Shown here: piece by piece, positions 33,927-41,008 of the stretch
Layout of the letters: each line of letters opens with the position of its first letter
Position numbering within the stretch: position 1 is the first letter of the stretch
NCBI GenBank assembly: GCA_035293945.1
Contig: DATGLV010000039.1
Coordinates: 372,001 to 436,000, forward strand
Length of the DNA: 64,000 nt
Reading direction: 5' to 3'
Origin: VAZQ01 sp035293945
GTDB lineage: Bacteria; Pseudomonadota; Alphaproteobacteria; Rhizobiales; Xanthobacteraceae
Position numbers and translations under genes: made by a program
The notes under the pieces: generated by a model
What the model saw: only the letters and a program-made list of their open reading frames with translations
Told to the model about the DNA's origin: nothing
The model's database searches: none

Positions 33927-34258
33927 TTTGCGGTCCCCTGTCGACGCATTCTGTGCCGGCGCAGCGCCTTTTGCGGCATTTGCCGAGCCGGCCGTCACCA
34001 CCCCGGCGCCGTTCGCCTTCGCAGTCCCGAGATCGTCGGCGTGCACGTTGCTGCGCGCGGCTTTCATTACGCTCACTTCCACATGGCGCGCCGACATGCC
34101 CGGATCGCGGGCACGCGCGTGCGATGCCCCATCGGCCAGTTGGTCGCGCCAGCGCAATTTCAGCAGGTAAACGTCAAGGCATGGTTAATAAGGCGTATCC
34201 AAATCGAGTTAATGGATCCTCACCGGGCAAGGTCCGCCTGCACGCAATGCGCGTCCGG

Positions 34259-34780
34259 TCAAATTCCGATTGCCCGCATCCAGGGCGTGTCCGGATAGAT
34301 CAGCAGGGCAGCCGCCGCGAGGGCAATACCGTAGGGAACGTCGCCGCCCTGCCGGTGCAGCCGCTGCGCCCAGAACTGGCCGGCCAGCAACCCGGGAAGC
34401 GGAACGAGGCGGAATTGCACCAACAGGAGGGTCAGTGCCCCGCCGAGCAGGGACGCGTACAGCAGATAGTTCAGCAGATAGCCGAAGCCGAGCCACAGGG
34501 CGGTCGCTGCCGCAAGCTTGGCATCGCCGCCGCCGATCCACCCGCAGGCGAAGCAGCCAAACGCAACCACGAGAACGGCGGCTCCGGCGCCGATGTGCCA
34601 AGCGAGCTCCGCTGCGCTCATCCCGCTCATCAGCGCCAGCGCGAAGAAGCCCCCCATCAGGATAAGCGATACCCGGTTGGAGATCGTCATGGTGAGGAGG
34701 TCGCTCGCGGCCGCGAACGCCATCAGGCCCGGGAACAGCAGCAATCGGATCAAGTCGACGATCATTCCCGGGTCCATCAT
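34259..34780 (-). CDS. cpaA: Prepilin peptidase CpaA (A24 family)
   Basis: A 173-residue polytopic membrane protease that cleaves Flp prepilin. The first catalytic Asp is in FAAASDLLTMTISNR and the second in the GxGD-type motif GWIGGGDAKLAAA. The length matches the short CpaA/TadV peptidases lacking a methylase domain. Two adjacent ATGs (34780, 34777) are possible starts. It follows the Flp pilin gene and a terminator on the same strand, the usual pilA-cpaA order. Confidence 0.9.
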   Translation of the reverse strand: MMDPGMIVDLIRLLLFPGLMAFAAASDLLTMTISNRVSLILMGGFFALALMSGMSAAELAWHIGAGAAVLVVAFGCFACGWIGGGDAKLAAATALWLGFGYLLNYLLYASLLGGALTLLLVQFRLVPLPGLLAGQFWAQRLHRQGGDVPYGIALAAAALLIYPDTPWMRAIGI

Positions 34781-34933
34781 CACGCGACGGCGGCTTCTGC
34801 GTGGCCACTCTAGCGCCGATGTCGTTGCGGATCGGTTAGCGGACGAGCAAAACGAGAATTGCCCGGCTTTGCGGCGATTGCACAGGGAATTGCCTGGAAA
34901 GCATCCGGCCGCCACCTTGCGATCCAGCATCGT

Positions 34934-34972
34934 CAAAAAAGAAAAGGCCCCGGCGACGTCCGGAGCCTTTTC
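34934..34972 (-). terminator. Rho-independent terminator after the Flp pilin gene
   Basis: Read on the minus strand, AAAAGGCTCCGGAC-GTC-GCCGGGGCCTTTT forms a GC-rich hairpin with one or two mismatches, followed by a run of T (TTTTCTTTTTT). It lies 20 bases after the pilin stop. It should let abundant pilin mRNA end here, with some read-through to cpaA. Confidence 0.88.
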
Positions 34973-34992
34973 GATTGAATTCAGCGAAGCTC

Positions 34993-35157
34993 TTACTTCA
35001 GGGCGGTCTGGACGCTGCCGAAGGTGGTGTTCAGGTTTCCACCGACACCCTTCACGACCGCGATGATCGCGACCGAGATGCCGGCGGCGATGAGGCCATA
35101 CTCGATGGCGGTCGCTCCCGACTGATCCTTCGCAAAGCGCTTCACGAGATTCTTCAT
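34993..35157 (-). CDS. Flp family type IVb pilin
   Basis: A 54-residue prepilin. The short basic leader MKNLVKRFAKDQSG is cut after Gly14 before ATAIEYGLIAAGIS, with the Glu5-Tyr6 pair typical of Flp pilins. A hydrophobic helix follows (AAGISVAIIAVV), and the tail is TTFGSVQTALK. GGAG lies 6 nt before the ATG. The gene starts the pilus block and has its own terminator, as expected for the major subunit. Confidence 0.95.
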   Translation of the reverse strand: MKNLVKRFAKDQSGATAIEYGLIAAGISVAIIAVVKGVGGNLNTTFGSVQTALK

Positions 35158-35589
35158 ACTAAGCTCCATTGGTCCACACGTGGCTGTCTGAGCGTGACCC
35201 CGGAGCCTGTTGTTGTGGCCAATCCGGGACCGTGACGAACCCTACCGGCGACCCGTTGCGCCACGGTTAACCGGGGCGGAGAAACTCCCCGATTCTGCGG
35301 TATTAAGGTCCGTAGTTAACAGGTTATCTACGGCAATCGCGATAACCAATAGAATATGTATCCGAGTCGGCAGAGTATGTTGCCGACCGTAACCAAGAAC
35401 ATGTCGGAGACGGTGATCTGCGCAGCTGCTGCTGACGATCATCTTCACCTGCAAGCGCCAATCAGTCGCAGATGATGTCGAGCCATCTTAGGGTGCGCCT
35501 TCGTGCGCAACCCATTCATCGCCTCTTAAGCGCGTCGCGCTATCCTGAGTGCGGGACAATTGGTTCAACCGGAATTCAAGGTTCATTTG
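35158..35589. other. 432-bp divergent promoter region (Flp pilin / sterol desaturase-like gene)
   Basis: The region is AT-rich around 35300-35400. It holds several TTAA words, including TTAA-N9-TTAA at 35313-35329, whose spacing does not fit CtrA, and GGTTAACC near 35267. It should contain the promoters of both divergent genes. No RNA gene or ORF of note is seen. Confidence 0.5.
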
Positions 35590-36420
35590 ATGCTCGACGA
35601 GTTCATCGCGCTCATCGACGGTATGGGTCATACGGTTTTCAAGCTCGTGCCGATCACGATCGCACTCGGAATCGGCTTCGCAATCTTGTCGTTCTTCTGG
35701 GCCTGCAATCCGGGCCAGCCGTGGTGGCGCAAGCGCGAGCTGGTGACCGACTTCTGCTACTGGATCATCATTCCGTTGTTCGCACGCTATCTGCGCATCG
35801 GTCTCTTGGTCATGGGCGCCGCTCTTCTCTTCGGCATCACCACCGCGGACGGGCTCATCGAATTCTACGACAACGGCCACGGTCCCTTGGCGGAGCTGCC
35901 GCTGGCGGTGCAGGCCGCCCTGTTCCTCATCGGCTCGGATCTGATGAACTACTGGATTCACCGCGCCTTCCATCGTCCGGTGATGTGGAAGTATCACGCG
36001 GTGCACCATTCCTCGGAAGATCTCGACTGGCTGTCGGCTGCGCGATTTCACCCGGTGAATATCTTTCTCGGCAGCGTCGCGACTGACGTCGTGCTGCTGC
36101 TGGCGGGAATTTCCCCGAACGTTCTGGTGTTCCTCGGCCCATTCACTGTTGCGCATTCGGCCTTCGTGCACGCCAACCTCAACTGGACGCTGGGGCCGTT
36201 CCGCTACGTGCTCGCGGGCCCGGTTTTCCACCGCTGGCATCACACCGCGGCCGATGAGGGCGGCGAGAAGAACTACGCCTCGACCTTCCCGATCCTCGAT
36301 GTCCTGTTCGGGACCTTCTACATGCCGGAGAACAAGCTGCCGGCCCTCTATGGGATCGCCGATCGCGCCTTCCCGGAAGGATTCGGTGCGCAGATGCTGT
36401 ATCCGTTCCGCCAAATGTGA
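35590..36420 (+). CDS. Sterol desaturase / fatty acid hydroxylase family protein
   Basis: A 276-residue membrane di-iron oxygenase. The three histidine clusters are H124-RAF-H128, H136-AVHH (HxxHH) and HRWHHT near residue 207, with a fourth His in HSAFVHANLNW. Four or five membrane helices surround them. Such enzymes hydroxylate or desaturate lipids; the substrate is unknown. The ATG at 35590 has AAGG about 9 nt upstream; an upstream TTG (35560) is an alternative. The gene sits between the pilin and cpaB, a position that has no known link to pilus assembly. Confidence 0.88.
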   Translation: MLDEFIALIDGMGHTVFKLVPITIALGIGFAILSFFWACNPGQPWWRKRELVTDFCYWIIIPLFARYLRIGLLVMGAALLFGITTADGLIEFYDNGHGPLAELPLAVQAALFLIGSDLMNYWIHRAFHRPVMWKYHAVHHSSEDLDWLSAARFHPVNIFLGSVATDVVLLLAGISPNVLVFLGPFTVAHSAFVHANLNWTLGPFRYVLAGPVFHRWHHTAADEGGEKNYASTFPILDVLFGTFYMPENKLPALYGIADRAFPEGFGAQMLYPFRQM

Positions 36421-36600
36421 CCTTTTGCACTTCGTTCACCTATTTGGCGTCAAGTCGCGAGCTTGAGTACCTGCCCAGTCGCAGTATCCCTCGTCACCTC
36501 CGCCGCGTCTGTTGGTGAGGGTGGGGATGCGGCCGACGCGTAAGGCGCGGGAGTGTGTCATGGCGTATCCGTTCGGGCCGGAAGCTAATGGGTGTCACCC

Positions 36601-37491
36601 ATGAAGCCCGCCCGCATCATCGTGCTCCTCATCGCCCTGGCGGCTGGCGGCGTGGCCGCCTTCATGGCGAGCCGTTCCGATCAGGCTCCGCCCCCGGAGC
36701 CGGCCGCGCCGGTGGCACAGCTCGAGACGACCGATGTCCTGGTCGCCAATGCTGAGATCGGCATGGGCAGCGCGGTCAAGCCTGAGGACCTGCGTTGGCA
36801 GACCTGGCCGGCGGCGGCCGCCAGCGCCAACTTCATTCGCAAGAGCGACCGGCCCGACGCCATCGCTCAGCTGGCGGGCGCGATTGCGCGAACACCATTC
36901 TCCGACGGCGAGCCGATCCGCGAAGCCAAGCTGATCCGTGCCGATGGCTCCGGGTATATGGCGGCCATACTGCCCACCGGCATGCGTGCTGCTTCGATCG
37001 ATATTTCGGTCGAGACCGGAGCCGGCGGCTTCATTCTGCCCAACGATCATGTCGACGTCATCCTCAGCCGGCGCGATCGCGATGCCGAGGCGATCAACGG
37101 CGGCGTCGAGGTCCACACCAGCGAGACGATCATGAGCGATGTGCGTGTGCTCGCGATCGACCAGACCGTGGAGGAGAAGAACGGCCAGAAGGTCGTGGTG
37201 GGCAAGACCGCCACGCTCGAGGTCACGGAGCGGCAGGCCGAGCGGCTCGCGCTCGCGCATGAGCTCGGCACGCTGTCGCTCACGCTGCGGAGCCTGGTCG
37301 ATTCCGGCAAGCAGCGTCAGGCGGACGCGTCACCGGCGCCGGAAGATGATTCGATCATCGTGTATCGCGGCGTCACCTCCGAGACCTTCACCTGCGCTCC
37401 TGGCTGCGAGCACCGTACCGGGTCGCGCGGGACGAACGATGTCAAGGACCCGCCCGCCGCCGGGGGCGCCCCGCCTGCTCCGGCGAAGTAG
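36601..37491 (+). CDS. cpaB: Flp pilus assembly protein CpaB (displaced)
   Basis: A 296-residue protein: N-terminal anchor MKPARIIVLLIALAAGGVAAFMAS, an SAF domain (VLVANAEIGMGSAVKPEDLRWQTWP...PFSDGEPIREAKLI) and the CpaB/RcpC second domain (SIDISVETGAGGFILPNDHVDVILSRR, broken here for length, then ATLEVTERQAERLALA). The C-terminal tail holds FTCAPGCEH. It acts in the periplasm near the secretin. An in-frame GTG at 36592 with GGAAG upstream is an alternative start. In related loci cpaB lies between cpaA and cpaC; here it is about 1.8 kb beyond cpaA, on the other strand. Confidence 0.9.
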   Translation: MKPARIIVLLIALAAGGVAAFMASRSDQAPPPEPAAPVAQLETTDVLVANAEIGMGSAVKPEDLRWQTWPAAAASANFIRKSDRPDAIAQLAGAIARTPFSDGEPIREAKLIRADGSGYMAAILPTGMRAASIDISVETGAGGFILPNDHVDVILSRRDRDAEAINGGVEVHTSETIMSDVRVLAIDQTVEEKNGQKVVVGKTATLEVTERQAERLALAHELGTLSLTLRSLVDSGKQRQADASPAPEDDSIIVYRGVTSETFTCAPGCEHRTGSRGTNDVKDPPAAGGAPPAPAK

Positions 37492-37813
37492 CAACGGCTA
37501 GTGTGGTGGATTTGAAGTCCGTTCTATGGCCGCTCAGCGCAACGCGGCCGCGCCGAGTTGCTCGTCCGCTCAGCGCTTCTCATCCCCTTCCCGTTCAACT
37601 CTTGAGGCAAGGAACCAAGCATTCGCAGTTAGTTCCGAACGAACAAGGGACATCTGAGAGGGCACGGTTCCGATGTGGCGCAACGCCAAGTGCTCACTCC
37701 AAGACAACGTGATCACGTTGGGCCAATCAGACCCGCTCGACGGTTCGTCCGCAAGATGCGCCCTAACATAACGTGGGGTCCATGGATTTTTGGGAGTTTG
37801 ACTCGTCGCAGAT
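37492..37813. other. 322-bp region without a convincing gene
   Basis: Between cpaB and two small orphan genes. Base composition becomes less GC-rich than the pilus genes from about 37600. Short open frames on both strands lack good ribosome-binding sites and look like chance. Near 37500 the words AGTGTGGTGGATTTGAAG look like a mobile-element end, but no inverted partner is seen. Confidence 0.4.
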
Positions 37814-38101
37814 TCAACGATCGCACCAAGGAGCAACCAAATCGGCAATCACGCTATGGCGCCTAAGCGGGTGCAGTTTCACGGAGACGCTCTCTCCAGC
37901 ACTCAACCGGCTGAGAGCATCGTGTGCGATTCGGAGCCGAAGCCCGTTGTCACGCAGGAACCGAATAAGCTGAACCGGCTGCCTGACGTCTCCTGCGCGT
38001 AGCGTGATGTCAATAGCGCCGGAACCGAATTGGCCTCGGGACGCTGCTTTTGTGTCGTCCAGTCGATCGAGCGCTTCCTTCAATGACGGTTTCGTCGACA
38101 T
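37814..38101 (-). CDS. Hypothetical protein, 95 residues
   Basis: Not recognised. The protein begins MSTKPSLKEALDRLDDTKAA and has a regular, mostly alpha-helical look with QPVQLIRFLRDNGLRLRIAH and SAGESVSVKLHPL. AAGAGG stands 6 nt before the ATG, supporting translation. It follows the gene at 38145-38399 by 43 bases on the same strand, so the two may form a small operon. No signal peptide or membrane segment is seen. Composition is less GC-rich than the neighbours. Confidence 0.6.
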   Translation of the reverse strand: MSTKPSLKEALDRLDDTKAASRGQFGSGAIDITLRAGDVRQPVQLIRFLRDNGLRLRIAHDALSRLSAGESVSVKLHPLRRHSVIADLVAPWCDR

Positions 38102-38144
38102 CGGCCTCTTCCATGACCTTGAGAGCTATCGCACGAAGCCCCTT

Positions 38145-38399
38145 TTAGGCCCAACGCACCGGACCGCAATCCGCTGATATGTGCTCTTCTAAGATAAAGG
38201 ATGCGGTCGATACCTCAACCTGTGCGACAATCTGCACGATCCCGACAGGCGTCGTCACGTCAATGCTGATGATATCGCCATCGGCGTCCTCAATTTCCGA
38301 GATCGAATGCGCGGGCCACATATATGCAACCTCGCGCCTTGAAGTGGGAATCTCGTCCGACGCGCGATCTTGGTCAAATATTGGAATCGGGGCAACCAC
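38145..38399 (-). CDS. Hypothetical protein, up to 84 residues
   Basis: Not recognised. The C-terminal two thirds read like a real small domain rich in beta strands: DADGDIISIDVTTPVGIVQ, then AQVEVSTASFILEEHIS. The start is uncertain. A GTG at 38399 is the longest, while the ATG at 38321 (MWPAHSISEIED) has GAGG about 9 nt upstream and gives 58 residues. It is followed by another small gene on the same strand, and the pair could be co-expressed. Confidence 0.5.
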   Translation of the reverse strand: MVAPIPIFDQDRASDEIPTSRREVAYMWPAHSISEIEDADGDIISIDVTTPVGIVQIVAQVEVSTASFILEEHISADCGPVRWA

Positions 38400-38466
38400 C
38401 TGTCCGACCGCCTACGCTCCTTCGTCTCAAGCAAGCGTATGGGCTGCCTTGCAGATTGAAAATGAA

Positions 38467-38925
38467 TCATGCCGCCGGGATCGGCAGCGCAGTCGTCGAC
38501 TTGATCTTCTCCATGGCGAAGCGCGAGGTGACGTTCTTGAGCGGCACCGCAGCGATCATTCTCTTGTAAAAGGCATCGTAGCCGGCAATGTCGGTCACCA
38601 CGACGCGCAGCATATAATCGACGTCGCCGGCCATCCGGTAGAATTCCATGACCTCGGGCATCGAGCCGACCGTCTGAGCGAAGCGATCGAGCCATTCCTG
38701 GGAGTGATCGCCGGTCTCGATGGAGACGAAGACGGTCACGCCGAGACCGAGCTTGTCCTGATCGACCAACGCCACCCGCTTGGTCAGCACTCCCTCCGCC
38801 TCCAACCGCTGGATTCGCTTCCAGCAGGGGGTGGAGGAGAGCCCGACCCGGTTGCCGATCTCGGCCACTGACAGCGAGGCATCCTCCTGCAGCAACGCGA
38901 GAATCTTGCGGTCGGTCATATCCAT
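38467..38925 (-). CDS. Lrp/AsnC family transcriptional regulator
   Basis: A 152-residue regulator. The N-terminal winged helix-turn-helix (MTDRKILALLQEDASLSVAE...VGLSSTPCWKRIQRLEAEGV) binds DNA, and the C-terminal RAM/AsnC domain (GVTVFVSIETGDHSQEWLDRF...AGDVDYMLRVVVTDIAGYDAF) binds amino acids and drives oligomerisation. The CWKR version of the recognition helix is typical of Lrp-like proteins. The regulated gene is not evident: just upstream is a transposon, which now separates it from the PfkB-kinase gene run. Confidence 0.92.
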   Translation of the reverse strand: MDMTDRKILALLQEDASLSVAEIGNRVGLSSTPCWKRIQRLEAEGVLTKRVALVDQDKLGLGVTVFVSIETGDHSQEWLDRFAQTVGSMPEVMEFYRMAGDVDYMLRVVVTDIAGYDAFYKRMIAAVPLKNVTSRFAMEKIKSTTALPIPAA

Positions 38926-38972
38926 GTCGGAAGTTTATTCCTTTTTGTGCGCATTTTTTCCTTCTACATAGA

Positions 38973-38981
38973 AAACAATTC
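38973..38981. repeat. Target site duplication, left copy
   Basis: AAACAATTC directly before the left end of the IS1595-type element; the identical 9 bases occur at 41000-41008. The family normally duplicates 8 bp, so one matching base may be chance. Confidence 0.8.
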
Positions 38982-38984
38982 GCA

Positions 38985-39019
38985 ATTACGTAGTTGACAC
39001 CACAGGTCGCTAGATGTAG
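38985..39019 (+). repeat. Left terminal inverted repeat
   Basis: Begins ATTACGTAGTTGACACCACA and ends with ATGTAG; pairs with 40961-40995. Confidence 0.88.
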
Positions 39020-39045
39020 TGTTTGGCCATCGGGAGGGCTTTTCC

Positions 39046-40041
39046 ATGGCTAGGCACGGTTTCACCGATCCTCTTTTCCACGACGAAGGCGCGGCTCGCG
39101 CATGGTTTGAGGCTGCTCGCTGGCCAAATGGTCCGACCTGCCCGCATTGCAAGGGCGCCAAGCACTACGCGACCAAGAAGGTCGGCGTTTATCGCTGCGG
39201 CAATTCCAAATGCCGGAAGGACTTCACGGTCATGACCGGCACAGTCATGGAGCGCAGCCACGCAAAGCTTGTCGATTGGGCCGTTGCCTTTCATTTGGCC
39301 GCTTCAAGCAAGAAGGGCTTTAGCGCACATCAGCTCCACCGCGAGCTTGGTTGCCAGTACAACACGGCTTGGTTCATGTTCCATCGTGTCCGCGAGGCAA
39401 TGCGGCGTGGTGGTCTTGATCTGCCGCCAATGGGCGGCGAAGGCAAAATTGTCGAGGCGGACGAAACCTATTTCGGCAAGCAGGAAAACCCGCAGCCGTC
39501 TCCACAGCGCAAGGGCGAACCTTACAAGGGTCGCGGCCGTGGTCCTGCCGGCAAGCGCGCCGTGATCGCACTAGTCGAGCGCGGCGGCAGTGTGCGCTCA
39601 TTCCATCCTGCCGTTGCCGATGGCGAGACCGTCAACGCGATCGTGCGCGCCAACATCGCCCGTGAAACGCGCCTGCATACAGACGAAAGCCGCTACTACA
39701 TGGGTGTCGGCAAAGAGTTCGCCGCCCACAAGACCGTGGCGCATTCGCGTGGCGAGTACGCCCGCAGCGATCTTGTCGGCCACAACGAAGATGAAACGGA
39801 GTTCTATTTCGAGCGCGTTCACACAAACACGATTGAAGGCTTCTTTTCAATCTTCAAGCGCGGGATGCGCGGCATCTACCAGCATTGCAGTGAAAAGCAC
39901 TTGCACCGCTATCTCGCGGAGTTCGATTTCCGCTACAACTATCGTGCCTCGCTTGGGTACAACGACGAAGACCGCACCATTGCGGCAGTGAAGGGCGGTG
40001 AGGGCAAGCGCCTCACCTATCATCAACCTCATAAGTCCTGA
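39046..40041 (+). CDS. IS1595 family transposase (ISXO2-like)
   Basis: A 331-residue, apparently intact transposase. An N-terminal zinc ribbon (C32PHC...YRC...KC) is followed by a helix-turn-helix segment (FSAHQLHRELGCQYNTAWFM). The ISXO2-like catalytic domain has Asp in VEADETYFG, Asp in LHTDESRYY and the N...K signature in TNTIEGFFSIFKRGMRG. The DDNK rather than DDE triad is characteristic of the family. GGGAGGG lies about 10 nt before the ATG. The gene starts just inside the left inverted repeat. Confidence 0.93.
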   Translation: MARHGFTDPLFHDEGAARAWFEAARWPNGPTCPHCKGAKHYATKKVGVYRCGNSKCRKDFTVMTGTVMERSHAKLVDWAVAFHLAASSKKGFSAHQLHRELGCQYNTAWFMFHRVREAMRRGGLDLPPMGGEGKIVEADETYFGKQENPQPSPQRKGEPYKGRGRGPAGKRAVIALVERGGSVRSFHPAVADGETVNAIVRANIARETRLHTDESRYYMGVGKEFAAHKTVAHSRGEYARSDLVGHNEDETEFYFERVHTNTIEGFFSIFKRGMRGIYQHCSEKHLHRYLAEFDFRYNYRASLGYNDEDRTIAAVKGGEGKRLTYHQPHKS

Positions 40042-40050
40042 TTACAGCCG

Positions 40051-40224
40051 TCAGGCAGCCCGGCTCTTGCGGGCGCGGCGCGGGCGGCGTTGAGACTTTT
40101 TGTGTTGCAGCTTGCGAGACTCGCCCGTCTTGGTCGGTATATCCTTTAGCGGCGTGGGCGGCCCGCTAAAGGCGCCCTGAAGAATGCGCTTTAGGCGATC
40201 TGCATCTGGGGGACTTTGTGGCAT
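40051..40224 (-). CDS. Small basic hypothetical protein in the transposon (57 residues)
   Basis: Not recognised. The N terminus MPQSPPDADRLKRILQGAF is followed by a Pro-rich segment and a very basic C terminus (SQRRPRRARKSRAA), suggesting nucleic-acid binding. GAGG lies 11 nt upstream. It is convergent with the transposase gene and divergent from the larger passenger, whose start it overlaps by 7 bases. An open frame extends upstream to 40293. Moderate confidence that it is expressed. Confidence 0.45.
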   Translation of the reverse strand: MPQSPPDADRLKRILQGAFSGPPTPLKDIPTKTGESRKLQHKKSQRRPRRARKSRAA

Positions 40225-40847
40225 CGCGTAAGTGGCCTCGGTACGAGGTTGGGCGCAAGGATTACGTTTTTGCTTTAGGCGCGATCTCCGCAAATTTCAA
40301 CAAGCTTGAGGGCATCCTAAGGCTCCAGTTCGCTATAAGCGTTCGACTTTCGGCGGATGCGACGAATTTTCTCTTCACGCGGCTAGATAACAGTCAGCGG
40401 ATGCAACTCATCCGACATTGTCTCACAGGCCTTCCATACAATGAGAGAGAGAAGCGCGCCATTGAGCACTTTATGAAGGGGTATGCTATCTGCGCAGAAA
40501 ACCGAAATATTCTGCTTCACGCTGAGGTTTATTACGGTCTGGCGGCCGACAGTCGGGAAAGAAAACGAGTGATGTTCTACAAGGACAGCAAGAAGCCTCC
40601 GTACCTTCCCAATCGGTACATTCCGTCACTCAAAGCTTTGCGCGCAATCGCGGACGCAATGAACGAGTTTTCCGAGTACGGCTCCTACCTGGGGATGACG
40701 CTCCGCGATGCTTACTGGATGGAGGAGGAGACCGGTTTGAGAAACTTGCGGCGGCCATTGCCTTATAAACCGCCCTTACCAAGGCCTCTGGCTCCGAAAC
40801 CATTTGAAGGCTCCAGTCCTCCCATAACTGATCCAGCCCCGCCTTGA
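40218..40847 (+). CDS. Transposon passenger protein with HEPN-like motif
   Basis: A 209-residue protein from a GTG start behind GGGGGAC. It is mainly helical: ISANFNKLEGILRLQFAI, then REKRAIEHFMKGYAICAENRN. R96-N97-ILL-H101 fits the R(N)x3-H motif of HEPN ribonuclease domains, where the Arg and His act on RNA. A Pro-rich tail (about residues 183-209) lies antisense to the gene at 40630-40887. The gene is less GC-rich than the chromosome. HEPN membership is my inference from one motif and the helical context; the protein may instead be an unrelated helical bundle. Confidence 0.7.
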   Translation: MASRKWPRYEVGRKDYVFALGAISANFNKLEGILRLQFAISVRLSADATNFLFTRLDNSQRMQLIRHCLTGLPYNEREKRAIEHFMKGYAICAENRNILLHAEVYYGLAADSRERKRVMFYKDSKKPPYLPNRYIPSLKALRAIADAMNEFSEYGSYLGMTLRDAYWMEEETGLRNLRRPLPYKPPLPRPLAPKPFEGSSPPITDPAPP

Positions 40848-40887
40848 TCATCTCGGGCGTGACTTTGATTTTTTCTCTCGGTTCCAT
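40630..40887 (-). CDS. Small hypothetical protein in the transposon (85 residues)
   Basis: The first 50 residues contain KIKVTPEMIKAGLDQLWEDW and ALVRAVYKAM. The TPEMIxAG...V..VYxAM pattern recurs in small proteins of rhizobial mobile elements and phages; their function is unknown. The C-terminal 35 residues are Ser/Arg-rich, overlap the passenger gene in antisense, and may be simple read-through of an open frame. The gene points away from the right end of the element. Confidence 0.5.
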   Translation of the reverse strand: MEPREKIKVTPEMIKAGLDQLWEDWSLQMVSEPEALVRAVYKAMAAASFSNRSPPPSSKHRGASSPGRSRTRKTRSLRPRLRAKL

Positions 40888-40960
40888 TGTCCGTCCTTTC
40901 CACGGCTGGAACCGGAATTCCGGAGTCGAATCACCTTAGCGTCGGCCTGTCGAGGTCGAT

Positions 40961-40995
40961 CTACATTTAGTGGTCTGTGGTGTCAACTACGTAAT
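40961..40995 (-). repeat. Right terminal inverted repeat
   Basis: Reverse complement of the left repeat with 4 mismatches, all in the inner 14 bases. It contains CTGTGGTGTCAACTACGTAA. Confidence 0.88.
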
Positions 40996-40999
40996 CCGG

Positions 41000-41008
41000 A
41001 AACAATTC
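41000..41008. repeat. Target site duplication, right copy
   Basis: AAACAATTC, identical to 38973-38981. Its last base is part of the stop codon (TAG) of the kinase gene that ends at 41008. Confidence 0.8.

Larger units (their letters stand above)
38982..40999 (+). mobile_element. IS1595-type transposon with passenger genes, 2018 bp
   Basis: The ends are inverted repeats: 38985-39019 and the reverse complement of 40961-40995 match at 31 of 35 positions, with the outer 21 identical (they include GTAGTTGACACCACAG). The copies of AAACAATTC on both sides show a recent, intact insertion. The element holds a full-length transposase and about 950 bp of additional DNA with one plausible plus-strand gene and two small minus-strand genes. 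Some IS1595-family members are known to carry passengers. The element landed at the last base of the kinase stop codon, leaving that gene intact. Confidence 0.9.

Noticed and set aside
35313..35329. TTAA-N9-TTAA upstream of the Flp pilin gene as a CtrA site
   Set aside because: The spacer is two bases too long for CtrA and no better-spaced pair is present in that promoter.
37500..37525. AGTGTGGTGGATTTGAAG as the end of a miniature transposon
   Set aside because: No inverted partner or target duplication could be found nearby.
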